DNA of 64,000 nucleotides, from assembly GCF_040438925.1 (NCBI RefSeq), contig NZ_CP159258.1, positions 2,432,001-2,496,000 on the forward strand, written 5' to 3'. Positions 45,108 through 54,983 of this stretch are shown in pieces; within the stretch, counting starts at the first letter, position 1, and every line of letters starts with the position of its first letter. The notes below the pieces were generated by a model, which worked only from the letters and a program-made list of their open reading frames with translations, had not been told where the DNA came from and searched no databases. The stretch is from Pseudomonas sp. MYb327 (lineage in GTDB: Bacteria > Pseudomonadota > Gammaproteobacteria > Pseudomonadales > Pseudomonadaceae). The translations under genes and the position numbers were made by a program.

Positions 45108-45685
45108 GCCGATGCTCCCTTGCCATTGCTCAACTCAGCGCCGAAGCGCCCATCGAGAAGAATGAAAACCATGCGCGCCATCGATTCAGTGCGGTTGCTC
45201 CAGGCGTGATTAGTGCCGCGTTGCACCACGACGTCGCCACGTTTGAGGTGCACTTCTTCCTCATCCAGCACCAGCCATACTTCGCCTTCGGTGACGATGC
45301 CGTAGTCGAGGGTTTCGGTGCGGTGCATCAATTTGTGCTTTGATCCGGCCTGCCCTGTACCGGCGTGGGACTCGCCAATTTCGGCAAATACCGCCGCGGC
45401 ATTCTCATCGCTGACCTGGTTCTGCACGCTGTCCGGTGGAATATCCACCACCCGAATCACACTGCCCTGTGGCCCGGGGCTCAGTTGCAAGGGTTTGCTG
45501 CTGGGATCGCTGGCGTTGTCGAGCAAGGCCGGGCTGGTGCTGCTGTTCCACAGTTCATAAAACACCGTGCCCGGCACCGCCGACAGCGGGAATACGTTCG
45601 GCGTCGGCCCGTTGCTGGCAACGATGGCCTGGCCATGTTGGTCGTGGCCGGTGACCACTCGCTTGAACTCAGGAAGCGCTTGCAT
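45104..45685 (-). CDS. Cupin-domain protein
   Basis: A 193-residue protein with one cupin barrel in its second half (about 105-180). Metal ligands can be placed in H-K-L-M-H-R-T-E-T-L-D-Y and, after the turn, in G-T-N-H-A-W. It is too short for gentisate dioxygenase. It may be a small ring-cleaving or isomerising enzyme, or bind an intermediate. Tightly coupled to the FAH gene (overlap) and 13 bases from the MFS gene. Confidence 0.8.
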   Translation of the reverse strand: MQALPEFKRVVTGHDQHGQAIVASNGPTPNVFPLSAVPGTVFYELWNSSTSPALLDNASDPSSKPLQLSPGPQGSVIRVVDIPPDSVQNQVSDENAAAVFAEIGESHAGTGQAGSKHKLMHRTETLDYGIVTEGEVWLVLDEEEVHLKRGDVVVQRGTNHAWSNRTESMARMVFILLDGRFGAELSNGKGASA

Positions 45686-45698
45686 GGAAAATCCTCAT

Positions 45699-46949
45699 TC
45701 AGTTTTCGTCGCCGATGGTCGTGCCACCGACAACAACATTCGCGTGGTGCGACAGGCCACCGAGCCGGGGCACGGCCAGACAAAACAGCGCCACTAACAG
45801 TTGCAGCCCACCGACAATGGCTAATGCATGGGGTAGCGCCATGGCGTCGCCACGGGTCATGCCGAGCACCACGAGGGGGCTGATAAATTCGCCGGCGAAG
45901 ATAGCCGCGGTGAAACATCCCGCCGCTCGTCCGCGCTGATGGAAATTGACTTGCGCCATGATCCAGGTGATCAACGTCGGCAACATCAGGCCGATGCCCA
46001 GGCCATTGATCGTCACCGCGACCACCACTTGCACATGGGTCAGCGCGTCAGCCATCAGCAAACCGCCGATGCCCGCCAGCACATAGGCGATCAACAGCAT
46101 GTGCTGCCCACGCATGCCGCCGAACAAACGAAAACTCAGTGCACCGATCAGCACGCCCAGTTGATTGGCGCCCATGGTCATGCCGATTTGTTGAGGGGCA
46201 TCCACCTGCAGCAGGTTGAGCAGGTATCCGGCTTGCACCGGAACGATAAAGAGGCTCAACCCCGCCAACAGCGACAGCACATACAGGGGCGCAAGTGCAC
46301 GCCAGGGAAACTTGCCTGCCGGCAGCGGTGGCGTGAGTTGTTCAGGCTGCGGGCGAGCCTGCGGTTCCCACAGCTTCCAGGCCATCAGTGGCAAGAAAAT
46401 CAGGCCCACGGCGTACAACGCAAACGGCGTGCGCCAGTCGTTTTGCCCGAGGAAACCACCCAGCGCGATAAACACCGCCGCCGACAACGACGTGGCGACC
46501 ATCTGCAAGGCAAACAAACGCTCACGCCGGGCGCCGCTGTAGTAGTCGCCCATCAGCGTGGTGCAGCAGGTCATGATCCCCGCCTCGGCCAATCCAATGC
46601 CCCCACGACTCAACACGATGGCCGGCAGCGAGTCGAGCCAGAGCGGCAGCACGCCGCAGAGGACGTACAGCGACATGCTCGCCAGCAGTAATGGCTTGCG
46701 CCCAAGGCGATCGGCGATCAGCCCGGCGAAGGGTGCCAGCAAGGCAATCACCAATGCCGGCAAGGTCAACACCACAGGCACCAGCACGGCGCTCCCGGGT
46801 ACGTCGGCGAAATGCGCCTGCATCCGCGGCAACACCGGGGCCAGCAACACCGCGCCCAGTACCGGCAAACAACTGCCCAGCAGCAACAACAGCGATTGCG
46901 CCCATCCGGCCTGTCGGGCGGCGTTTTCTGCAACGACATTAGCGACCAT
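45699..46949 (-). CDS. MFS transporter
   Basis: A 416-residue inner-membrane permease with twelve hydrophobic helices. The MFS signature G-L-I-A-D-R-L-G-R-K lies after helix 2 (about 75-84), and R-G-G-I-G-L-A-E-A-G marks helix 4. It probably moves the aromatic substrate or a product. The ATG at 46949 lies inside the end of the MMPL gene (11-base overlap) and has GGAG eight bases upstream, so it is part of the same transcript. Confidence 0.87.
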   Translation of the reverse strand: MVANVVAENAARQAGWAQSLLLLLGSCLPVLGAVLLAPVLPRMQAHFADVPGSAVLVPVVLTLPALVIALLAPFAGLIADRLGRKPLLLASMSLYVLCGVLPLWLDSLPAIVLSRGGIGLAEAGIMTCCTTLMGDYYSGARRERLFALQMVATSLSAAVFIALGGFLGQNDWRTPFALYAVGLIFLPLMAWKLWEPQARPQPEQLTPPLPAGKFPWRALAPLYVLSLLAGLSLFIVPVQAGYLLNLLQVDAPQQIGMTMGANQLGVLIGALSFRLFGGMRGQHMLLIAYVLAGIGGLLMADALTHVQVVVAVTINGLGIGLMLPTLITWIMAQVNFHQRGRAAGCFTAAIFAGEFISPLVVLGMTRGDAMALPHALAIVGGLQLLVALFCLAVPRLGGLSHHANVVVGGTTIGDEN

Positions 46950-49413
46950 GGCACGGCTCCTTGCTGCGCAGGTGATGAACGTTGGCAACCACCGCCGTCT
47001 CGGAATCTGCGACGTTGCGCACCGTCACTGGCACGACGGCACCCTGCGCCTCGCTGCGTGCAGGTAACAGGAAGTACGCCAGCGCGGGCAGCAACACCAA
47101 GGCTCCGACCATGTTCCAGACAAACATGAACGCCAGCAGCACCCCCATGTCGGCCTGGAACTTGATGGGTGAGAACGTCCAGGTCGCCACGCCGATGGCC
47201 AGGGTGATACCGGTCAACATCACCACCTTGCCGGTGGAAACCAGTGCGCGGTAATAGGCTTCGGACAGGCTCGCCCCTTGGCGCAGATGGCCCAGGAGAA
47301 TGCTCATCACGTACAACGCGTAATCGACACCGATACCGACGCCCAGGGCGATCACCGGCAGCGTCGCGACTTTCACACCGATGTTCAGCCAGACCATCAA
47401 GGCTTCGCAGAGGATGGACGTCAGCATCAACGGAATCACCGCGCACAGCGTGGCGCGCCACGAGCGGAAGGTGATCAGGCACAGCAGAATCACCGCACCG
47501 TAAACCCAGATGAGCATCTCGCGGTTGGCTTGCTTGACCACGATGTTAGTCGCGGCTTCGATGCCGGCGTTACCGGCGGCCAGCAGGAATTGCACCTCGT
47601 CGGTGTTGTTCGCGGCGGCAAATTTTTCAACGTGATCGACCAGGCGGGTCAGCGTCTCGGCCTTGTGGTCGGTGAGGTAGGCGTACAGGGTCAACAGGCT
47701 GCAGTCTTCGTTGTACAGCCCGCGCGGCGCGCTGGCGGTGATCATGTTGAGCATCGCCTGGTTGTTCTGCAGCTCATACCACTTAGGGTTGCCTTCACTG
47801 AGGCCGACCAGCATGCGCCGGTTGAGCAACGCCAGCGAGTTGGTCGAGTCCACGCCCGGCAAGGCGCGCAGTTGCCAGTCCAGGGCGTCGACCTTGGCCA
47901 GGATGTCGTAGCGTGCGCAGCTGCTGGCCGGGGTTTTCACCATCACCGCGAACAGGTCACTGCTGGCGCCGTAGTGACGGGTCAGATAGGCATCGTCCTG
48001 GTTGTAGCGCGAATCCGCACGCAGCTCCGGCGCCCCCGCGTCGAGGTCGCCGATCTTCAGTTGCAGGCTGACCACAAAACCCAGAGCGGCCAACGCAAGG
48101 CTGATGGCGATGCACAGGCTGGCCCAACGACGATGGGTGAACAGGTCGAGAAAGCGCCAGAAGGCATGCCTCGTCTGACCGGTTTGCTCGGCTTGTTCAC
48201 TCTTGAGGCTTAGTTGTGCCGCACGCGGGGTGACGCCAACGTAAGAGAGCAACACCGGCAGCAGGATCAGGTTGGTGAAGATCAACACCGCCACGCCAAT
48301 GCTGGCGATCACCGCGAGGTCCTGAATAACCTGGATCTTGATCAGCATCAGCACCGCAAAACCGACGGCATCACACAGCAGCGCCGTCAGTCCGGCGAGA
48401 AACAGCCGTCGAAAGGTGAATCGCGCCGCCACCACCCGGTGCATGCCCCGGCCGATGTCCTGCATGATGCCGTTCATTTTCTGCGCACCGTGGCTCATGC
48501 CGATGGCAAATACCAGGAACGGCACCAGCACCGAATACGGGTCCAGTTGGTAGTCCAGCAACGGCAGCAAACCGAGCTGCCAGACCACCGCCACCAGCGA
48601 GCACAACACCACCAGCACCGTACTGCGCAGGCAACGGGTGTACCAGAACAGCACGGCGGTGGTGATCAGGATCGCGACGGCAAAAAACAGCAGGATCTGC
48701 TTCAGACCGGCAATCAAGTCGCCGACCTTTTTTGCGAAACCGGTGATGCGAATGTCGATGTTGGCGTTTTGATAAGTGCTGCGCAGCGACTCCAGTTGCC
48801 CGGACAACACTGCGTAATCCAGCGGCTTGCCGTCAGGGGTGGTCGCCAGCAACGGCACGTAAATGATGCTGGAGGTCTGGTCGAAAGCCACCAACTGGCC
48901 GAGCTCATTGGAGCGCTGCACATTTCGGCGCAGCGCTTCGAGGTTGGCGGCGCTCCCGCTGTAGTCGTCCGGAATCACCGGGCCGCCGTCGAGGCCATCT
49001 TCGGTCACGGCGACCCAGCGCGTGGCCGGAGTCCACAGCGACTTCATGTACGCGCGGTCGACACCCGGCAGCAGGTAGAGTTTGTCGCTCATGGCCTGCA
49101 GGGTCTTGAGGTACCCGGCGTCGTAGATATCGCCGTTCCGGTTGGCCACCACGATACGCAGCGCATTGCCCAGGCCAGTGAGCTGTTTCTGATGCTCAAG
49201 ATAGTTGGCGATGTAAGGCTGCTGTGTGGGGATCATCTTTTCGAAACTGGCATTGAGCTCGATGCGGGTGGCTTGATAACCCAGCACCAGAGTGGTCAGC
49301 ACACACACCAGCAGCACCCAAAGGCGGTGGTTGAACAGCGTGCGTTCCACCACTGAACCGGAGCGCGGATCGAAATTCGCCAGGCTTTGCGTGGCGTTGT
49401 CGAAAGACTTCAT
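46939..49413 (-). CDS. MMPL/RND-superfamily transporter
   Basis: An 824-residue protein with two repeats of one helix, a large outside loop and five helices (helices near 28-48, 235-400, 425-450 and 635-790). The helix pair carries G-I-G-V-D-Y-A-L-Y in the second half, the proton-relay region of MMPL/HpnN-type proteins. Such exporters move lipids or other hydrophobic molecules across the inner membrane. It is encoded next to YCF48-like, DUF1329 and DUF1302 proteins, a set often found together near degradation genes for hydrophobic compounds. Confidence 0.87.
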   Translation of the reverse strand: MKSFDNATQSLANFDPRSGSVVERTLFNHRLWVLLVCVLTTLVLGYQATRIELNASFEKMIPTQQPYIANYLEHQKQLTGLGNALRIVVANRNGDIYDAGYLKTLQAMSDKLYLLPGVDRAYMKSLWTPATRWVAVTEDGLDGGPVIPDDYSGSAANLEALRRNVQRSNELGQLVAFDQTSSIIYVPLLATTPDGKPLDYAVLSGQLESLRSTYQNANIDIRITGFAKKVGDLIAGLKQILLFFAVAILITTAVLFWYTRCLRSTVLVVLCSLVAVVWQLGLLPLLDYQLDPYSVLVPFLVFAIGMSHGAQKMNGIMQDIGRGMHRVVAARFTFRRLFLAGLTALLCDAVGFAVLMLIKIQVIQDLAVIASIGVAVLIFTNLILLPVLLSYVGVTPRAAQLSLKSEQAEQTGQTRHAFWRFLDLFTHRRWASLCIAISLALAALGFVVSLQLKIGDLDAGAPELRADSRYNQDDAYLTRHYGASSDLFAVMVKTPASSCARYDILAKVDALDWQLRALPGVDSTNSLALLNRRMLVGLSEGNPKWYELQNNQAMLNMITASAPRGLYNEDCSLLTLYAYLTDHKAETLTRLVDHVEKFAAANNTDEVQFLLAAGNAGIEAATNIVVKQANREMLIWVYGAVILLCLITFRSWRATLCAVIPLMLTSILCEALMVWLNIGVKVATLPVIALGVGIGVDYALYVMSILLGHLRQGASLSEAYYRALVSTGKVVMLTGITLAIGVATWTFSPIKFQADMGVLLAFMFVWNMVGALVLLPALAYFLLPARSEAQGAVVPVTVRNVADSETAVVANVHHLRSKEPCHGR

Positions 49414-49417
49414 AACC

Positions 49418-50524
49418 TCACTCCGAAGCGGTAGCGATTGACGGCGAGATGCGCGTCAACCCAGTGAAACCGGCCAGCGTCAGACTGCCGTCAGCGGCCT
49501 GGACAACACTGGCAACGGGCTTGCCGAGCGGTTTGCCGTAGGGCTGGAGCAGTGCGCCGGGTTGGCTGTTGGTGCGAAACAAGGCACCGCTCTGATTGAC
49601 CAGCAGCAACTGGCCGTCATCGGTGCGGATTGCATCGCTGAAAGACACCGGCATTGGCACCGGAACAGGCTGGAAGCTCACGCCAAGGTCGCTGGAGGCA
49701 AACGCATTACCCTTCAAACCGGCCACCAGCAGCACGCCGTCATCGCGTATTTGCAAGGTGAAAAAACTGCCCGCGTAAGGGCTTTCCAGCTGCGTGAATG
49801 ACTTGCCGGCATCAATCGAGCGAGCGAGAAAACCCTGCTCCCCCGCGAGGAACCAGTGCTCGCCGCGTTGAGCAATGGCCGACAAGTGCGCGCCCATCGG
49901 GTTGTCGATCTGGCCCATGATGGATTGCCAGGTGGTGCCGCCATCGTCGGTGCGAAAGGCCAGGCCGTACGCACCCACGATCAACCCGTGCCGTGCGTCG
50001 ACGAATTGCAGGGCGAGAAACGGCTTGTCAGCCCCCTCGGCGGCAAGCCGTTCAGCCGTTTGCACGCGCGCGGCGGCGGCATCGGGATCGCTCGCAGAAG
50101 GCAGTTGCCCGGTGGCGGCCGCCAACTCAAGTTGTGCCGCACGCAAACCGTCCAATTGCACAACCCAGTGTTCACCTCCGTCGCGAGAGGCCAGTACGAC
50201 ACCGGCATGCCCGACCGCCCAGCCTGTGTTGGCGTCGACAAACTGCACGGCCGTAAGGCTGACCGAAACCGGCACAGCCGCCTGACGCCAACTCACGCCG
50301 TTGTCATCGGAAAGCAGCACGATTCCCCGCTCCCCCACCGCCACCAGCCGCGAACCTGCACGGGCCAGGTCCAGCAGCACCGCGGATTTCGCTTGTGGCG
50401 CCTGCATTGCCGGCGTGTTGAGCGTGTCGCCCACCGCCTCGGCGTGCGCCAGGCTCAACGGCAACGCCAGAGGCAGCGCCACAAGGCACATCAGCCGACC
50501 AACCACCTGACAGAATCTGTTCAT
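49418..50524 (-). CDS. YCF48-like beta-propeller protein, exported
   Basis: A 368-residue protein with a signal peptide (about 1-29, ending S-L-A-H-A) and several repeats of the type G-x-x-G-x-V-L-x-S-x-D-G-G-x-x-W, which make a BNR/YCF48 beta-propeller. Such propellers assemble or scaffold complexes. It lies five bases before the MMPL gene and probably forms one envelope system with it. The ATG at 50524 follows GAGG; an extension to 50557 is unlikely. Confidence 0.82.
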   Translation of the reverse strand: MNRFCQVVGRLMCLVALPLALPLSLAHAEAVGDTLNTPAMQAPQAKSAVLLDLARAGSRLVAVGERGIVLLSDDNGVSWRQAAVPVSVSLTAVQFVDANTGWAVGHAGVVLASRDGGEHWVVQLDGLRAAQLELAAATGQLPSASDPDAAAARVQTAERLAAEGADKPFLALQFVDARHGLIVGAYGLAFRTDDGGTTWQSIMGQIDNPMGAHLSAIAQRGEHWFLAGEQGFLARSIDAGKSFTQLESPYAGSFFTLQIRDDGVLLVAGLKGNAFASSDLGVSFQPVPVPMPVSFSDAIRTDDGQLLLVNQSGALFRTNSQPGALLQPYGKPLGKPVASVVQAADGSLTLAGFTGLTRISPSIATASE

Positions 50525-50584
50525 ACCGACCTCGAAAACCGTTTGAATCCGGATCACGCTGCACCAGCCGCGATCCGGTCTGAC

Positions 50585-51973
50585 TCAACGAACCCCGGCA
50601 CCCGCCATCGCCGCCGGCGAGAACTCGGAGGCCTTGTAGCGATCCACCATGCCGTACTGCTCAGGCAGGCCGGTGTAGACGTTCTGGATAAACCAGGCGC
50701 CGGAGGTCAGGTCGTAGAAGCCCGAAGACAATTGCGCTTGTGCAGGCAGGTCTGGCAGTACTGCCGGCAATGACCACAGGGTCTTGGCCAGTTGGCCGTT
50801 GGCATCCCAGCGATCGCCCAACATGGCTTGCCAGGTGTCTTCATCGAGGTAGTAACGGCCCTTAGGCAACTGGTGACGCTTGCCCGGTGCCAGATCGGCC
50901 TCGACCACCCATACCCGGTGCAATTCCCAACGCACGTAATCGGGGTTCATGTGGTGAGCGAGGAACAGGTCTTCAGGTTTGGCGGCGGCTTGCACCTTGT
51001 TGGTGTTGTAGGGGATGTACATCTCCTGCTTGCCCACCAGCTTCCAGTTGAAGCGGTCCATGCGGCCCTGGAACACGCTCAATTCGTCGAAGGACATCAC
51101 CCCGGCAGTCGCTGGTGTCGGCGTATCGCAGCAGGCATTCGGCAGTTTGCGCACCCGGCGCTGGCCGGTCAGGTAAACGTGGGCCTGGGACAGGTCGCCA
51201 TTGATGTTGGTGCGGCCCATGATCTGCTCGCCGGCGCGCAACGGTGGCCCGACGTTGAGCAGGCGGAACAGCCAATAGTCACCGGCAAACGACTCCGGCG
51301 ACCCGTCCTGGTAGTAATACGGCATCTCCTGAATGGCCTGGCCGTCAGTGGTCATGACCTGCTTGCCATCGGCGGTCATCAGGTAGTGACGAAAATGCAT
51401 CGACACCGAGGTCCCACGCCAATTCAGCACGTGGTTCCACATGGCTTCGGCACCGTTCTTCGGAATCGGGAACGGGATGCCGCCAAACGCGCCTTCGGGA
51501 ACAGGCCCGGCGCTGCTGTCGACCAGTTTGGCGCGTGTGGCGTTTTTCAGCGTGTTGTCATACACCCACTGCGGCGCGGCGGCGGTGCGACGGGTCTGGT
51601 ACACGTCGATGCGATAAGTGTCGGGGAAACGCTTGAACATTTCCTTGGTGCCGTCGCTGAGTTTACCGGCGTATTGCGCCAGGTTTTTCGAGGTGATGCT
51701 GAACAGCGGCTTGTCTGCGGCGAACGGATCGGTGCGCTTGCCGCCTTCCTTGAACGAAGGATCAACCTTGGTGTAACCACCGTCCCAGGCCGGAATGGAG
51801 CCGTCGGCATTGCCGGCGCGCTCGGCGCCGAAAGGCGTCAGGTTTTTCGACAGTTTGGCCGCGTCTTCCGCCGTTGCAGCCAGCGTCAGTTGGCTGCAAA
51901 TGGCCAGGCTACCGAGCAGTGCGAAGCAAAGGGCTTTGAGCTTGAAGGCTCCGGTTTTCTTGTTGTGGGTCAT
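50585..51973 (-). CDS. DUF1329 exported protein
   Basis: A 462-residue protein with a signal peptide (about 1-34, ending T-L-A-A-T-A). The family features L-T-P-F-G-A-E-R-A-G-N-A-D-G-S-I-P-A-W and repeated Tyr/Trp-rich segments are present. DUF1329 proteins have a lipoprotein-carrier-like beta fold and occur with DUF1302 and MMPL proteins. It probably binds hydrophobic molecules in the periplasm. Lies 12 bases from the DUF1302 gene. GAGGA precedes the ATG at 51973. Confidence 0.88.
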   Translation of the reverse strand: MTHNKKTGAFKLKALCFALLGSLAICSQLTLAATAEDAAKLSKNLTPFGAERAGNADGSIPAWDGGYTKVDPSFKEGGKRTDPFAADKPLFSITSKNLAQYAGKLSDGTKEMFKRFPDTYRIDVYQTRRTAAAPQWVYDNTLKNATRAKLVDSSAGPVPEGAFGGIPFPIPKNGAEAMWNHVLNWRGTSVSMHFRHYLMTADGKQVMTTDGQAIQEMPYYYQDGSPESFAGDYWLFRLLNVGPPLRAGEQIMGRTNINGDLSQAHVYLTGQRRVRKLPNACCDTPTPATAGVMSFDELSVFQGRMDRFNWKLVGKQEMYIPYNTNKVQAAAKPEDLFLAHHMNPDYVRWELHRVWVVEADLAPGKRHQLPKGRYYLDEDTWQAMLGDRWDANGQLAKTLWSLPAVLPDLPAQAQLSSGFYDLTSGAWFIQNVYTGLPEQYGMVDRYKASEFSPAAMAGAGVR

Positions 51974-51985
51974 GCGCAAGTCCTC

Positions 51986-53683
51986 TTAAAACGTGGTCTT
52001 GACGGAGAAAGACAGGTAGTCCCGGTCTTTCAGCGATTGCTTGTAATTGAACTGGCTGGCGGCGTTGAGGTTGGTGTCCTCGGCGCCGTAGTAATGCGTG
52101 TAGGTCAGGCCGGCGGTGACGCGATCGAGGTAGGTGGCGGTGATGCCGATGTTCATGTCGCCGCCGTTGTCCGGACCGAAGGAGCTGACCACGGCCGATT
52201 TGCCCAGCGGGAAATAGCTGAGGCCGACCGGAATGCTGATATCGATGCCGGAGAAAAACTGGCGGTAGGTCGGGGTGTAAACCACTTTGAACCCGAGGCC
52301 GTCATCGGTGGCATTGGGGTCAAGGGCGGCGCGGTTTTTGGTGACGCTCAGCAGGCGGTTCCAGGCGATCTCACCGACCAGTCCGGATTCCCTGGCGATG
52401 AAGTTCGGCCCGAACGAAGCCAGGACGTTGAGGTTGACGTGGGCGGTACGGCCGACTGCGTAGAGCGCATCGTCATCGTTGTCGGCGACGACACCGGGCA
52501 GGACGGTTTGACCGTTGGAAACCAGCGGCATGTTCCAGCGCATCGAGGCTTCACCGGCGAAGCTGTACTCATCGACGGTGGTGGAGAAACTGGCGCCAAA
52601 GGCACGAATGTCTTCCGGGTATACCCAGTAGTATTCGCCGATCTGGCCGGTGCTGAAGTTCGGCGCGCCAGTAGAGGGTTTCAAATACAGCTTGGGTGTC
52701 TTGTCGTGATACTGGATTGCGTACAGGCCGTACTCGACCGTTTCCGCGCTGTACTTCAACTGCAAGCCGCCCTGCCCCGAGCTTTTCGCCTCCTTGTCAT
52801 TGCCATGGAAGAACGCCGCCGGGCTGGCGGGATTGCCACCGAGGAATGCAGGAAATGGCGCGCCCACGATCAAACGTTCGTTGCCTTCACCAATGGTGTC
52901 ACTGGTGGAGAAATAACTGCCGGCACCTGGCAGGCGTGTCTCTTCCCATTCCAGCTGGTAGAAGGCACCGAGCGACACGTCGTTGGTCAGTTGAAACGTA
53001 CCCGACAACTGATTGACCGGCCGGGTGATTTCCTTGAACTGGGTGTTGGGTACGGACTGCGCCTTCACCACGTCGACCGGCGCCATGCCACCAGCAATGC
53101 CGTTGGCCCCAAAGAACAAGCTTTCGCCCCAGATCAAGCCGTGGCGACCGGCACGCACGGACGTGGAGTGATCGGCCACTTCGCCGTTCCAGTACACGAA
53201 CGCATCGAGCAATTCACCGTCGCCGCCATGCAGATGACGGGTGTCGTCGGTGAATTCGTCGTAGGCCACCGAACGCGCGTTGGCCCGTGCCGGGTCGTCG
53301 TTATCGTTGTCGTGCTGGTATGAGCTGTCGTACCACGCGGCGCCACTGAGGCGCGCGCCGACGTTTTTGAACGACATGTCCAGCTCGGAAAGGATGTCCG
53401 TACGGTTGGAGATCAGGCCCTTTTTGAAGGCCCGATCACCGTCGTCCTGGTTGAGCGCCACCTGGCCCTCGCTCAGTTTGCTGCTGGGATTCTGGGTACG
53501 CCAGGCGGCGCTGTACTTCACGGTGTTATCCCAACGCAGGTTGAAATCCGGATTGCCGGTATCCACCGAAAAGGCATGCGCTGCCTGGCTGCACAGCACC
53601 AACGCCGCGGCCAAACTAAAAGCAAAGGGTGCAGACGAGCTGACCGGGCGGCGCGCAAGCGTCGCAGTCGTAGAACTAACCAT
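51986..53683 (-). CDS. DUF1302 outer-membrane beta-barrel protein
   Basis: A 565-residue protein with a signal peptide (about 1-36) and a beta-strand-rich body beginning N-L-R-W-D-N-T-V-K-Y-S-A-A-W-R, the usual start of DUF1302, and ending in an aromatic F for outer-membrane assembly. It would be the outer-membrane channel or receptor of the MMPL/DUF1329/YCF48 system. GAGG precedes the start codon. It follows the monooxygenase gene after 44 bases and is probably co-transcribed with it. Confidence 0.88.
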   Translation of the reverse strand: MVSSTTATLARRPVSSSAPFAFSLAAALVLCSQAAHAFSVDTGNPDFNLRWDNTVKYSAAWRTQNPSSKLSEGQVALNQDDGDRAFKKGLISNRTDILSELDMSFKNVGARLSGAAWYDSSYQHDNDNDDPARANARSVAYDEFTDDTRHLHGGDGELLDAFVYWNGEVADHSTSVRAGRHGLIWGESLFFGANGIAGGMAPVDVVKAQSVPNTQFKEITRPVNQLSGTFQLTNDVSLGAFYQLEWEETRLPGAGSYFSTSDTIGEGNERLIVGAPFPAFLGGNPASPAAFFHGNDKEAKSSGQGGLQLKYSAETVEYGLYAIQYHDKTPKLYLKPSTGAPNFSTGQIGEYYWVYPEDIRAFGASFSTTVDEYSFAGEASMRWNMPLVSNGQTVLPGVVADNDDDALYAVGRTAHVNLNVLASFGPNFIARESGLVGEIAWNRLLSVTKNRAALDPNATDDGLGFKVVYTPTYRQFFSGIDISIPVGLSYFPLGKSAVVSSFGPDNGGDMNIGITATYLDRVTAGLTYTHYYGAEDTNLNAASQFNYKQSLKDRDYLSFSVKTTF

Positions 53684-53727
53684 CGCGTTAACCTCTTGTT
53701 TTTATAGTGGTAACTGCTGTGGGTGAA

Positions 53728-54852
53728 TCAGATGGGCTCGGCCGTCAGCGCGAGCATCTGCTTGACCAGGCCGATGCGATCGAACTCGCGGTCGTGCTGC
53801 ATTTCCTTGTCACCGGCCAGCACCGAGCTTTCGCTGATGAACTTGCAGCGCTCGAAGCGGCGCGCCATGAAGCGCTCGAGTTGTTGCTCAATGCTGCCGT
53901 CGCGGGTCAGTTCTTCGCTGAGCACGATGGCGTCTTCAATCGCCATGCCGGCCCCCTGACCGAGGTGCGGTGTAGTCGCGTGGGCAGCGTCGCCGATCAA
54001 CAGCACGCGACCGCGATACCAGGGCTCGTCGACGAAGACCACTTCCATCGGCTTGTAGACCACCTGGCTGCTGTCGGTGATTTGCTCGCGCAGTTCGCCG
54101 ATGAGGCCGGTGAACCCCTGCAAACGCTGGCGCATCTGCTCGGCCAGCGTCGCCGGGTCCATCCACGGGTTGGACGGTTCGTGGGACGTGAGGAACAGGT
54201 ACATCAGGTCACCGGCCAATGGAACGAGACCGGCATTGCCTTCGGCACTCTGGTAGTTGGCGAGGTGATCGATTTGTGGAGCACGCGGGAAGTTGTAGCG
54301 CCACACCGATTGGCCGGTGAAGCGCGGTGTGTAGGTGTCGCCGAACAGCAAATGGCGAACCTTGGAGAACAGGCCGTCAGCGCCGACCACCAGGTCGTAG
54401 ACAGCGTTAGTGCCATCGGTGAACAGCACATTTACGCTGTCGCCGGTGTCGTTCAGGGATTCAACGCTCAGACCCAAACGTACTTTGGCGCCGAGCTCCA
54501 GCGCCGTTTCGCTGAGAACTTTGTGCAGCGCCAGACGCGAGATGCCGACGTTGGCCGGGTACTCAGGCCCTGCCAGGCGTTGACCAGGAATGCGCGCCAA
54601 TAGCTGACCGGCCGGGCCGTAAATGGCGACGTCTTCAAAGGCATACGCCGCATCCAGATAACCATCCAGCACACCCAGCTTGGCCATCTCGCGGACCACA
54701 TTGCTTTGCTGGATGATCCCGACGCCATACACCGTCCACTCTGACTTGAGCTCGATCAGATCGACCTCAATGCCCTTGCGCCGCAGTGCGATGGCCGCAC
54801 ACAAACCGCCAATGCCACCGCCCACGATCAGAACTTTGTTCACTGCACTCAT
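53728..54852 (-). CDS. FAD-dependent aromatic monooxygenase
   Basis: A 374-residue group A flavoprotein hydroxylase. The FAD-binding motif V-G-G-G-I-G-G-L (about 10-17), the D-L-V-V-G-A-D-G motif (about 155-162) and the G-D-A-A-H-A-T-T-P motif (about 280-288) are all present and correctly spaced. It would hydroxylate an aromatic ring using NAD(P)H and oxygen in the cytoplasm, as salicylate- or 6-hydroxynicotinate-type hydroxylases do. It is the first gene of the long minus-strand run and has a copy of the 45-bp operator 87 bases upstream. Confidence 0.9.
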   Translation of the reverse strand: MSAVNKVLIVGGGIGGLCAAIALRRKGIEVDLIELKSEWTVYGVGIIQQSNVVREMAKLGVLDGYLDAAYAFEDVAIYGPAGQLLARIPGQRLAGPEYPANVGISRLALHKVLSETALELGAKVRLGLSVESLNDTGDSVNVLFTDGTNAVYDLVVGADGLFSKVRHLLFGDTYTPRFTGQSVWRYNFPRAPQIDHLANYQSAEGNAGLVPLAGDLMYLFLTSHEPSNPWMDPATLAEQMRQRLQGFTGLIGELREQITDSSQVVYKPMEVVFVDEPWYRGRVLLIGDAAHATTPHLGQGAGMAIEDAIVLSEELTRDGSIEQQLERFMARRFERCKFISESSVLAGDKEMQHDREFDRIGLVKQMLALTAEPI

Positions 54853-54938
54853 GGTTCTCTCACTTTTTATTCTTGTGATTCGATGCAGCGCCGGGCACTG
54901 CGTCGTTGGGTTCAGCTTCCCGTCTATCCAGGGATTTG

Positions 54939-54983
54939 ACTAATCGCGAGTAGGGATGCGATGTATCTCCAAACGCGATACCT
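54939..54983 (-). promoter_or_regulatory. 45-bp bipartite operator, copy 1 (before monooxygenase gene)
   Basis: Contains CTAATCGCG at the gene-proximal end and ATCT-N7-CGATACCT at the far end. It matches copy 2 (56445) at nearly every base, though it lies within the last codons of the Rieske ferredoxin gene. The T-N11-A dyad form suits a LysR regulator. Confidence 0.7.

Noticed and set aside
47278..49356. Two long plus-strand frames opposite the MMPL gene
   Set aside because: His/Gln-rich shadows of membrane-protein codons.
50792..53323. An 843-codon open frame on the plus strand
   Set aside because: It lies opposite the DUF1329 and DUF1302 genes, has no family features, and its length is explained by high GC at third codon positions of the real genes.
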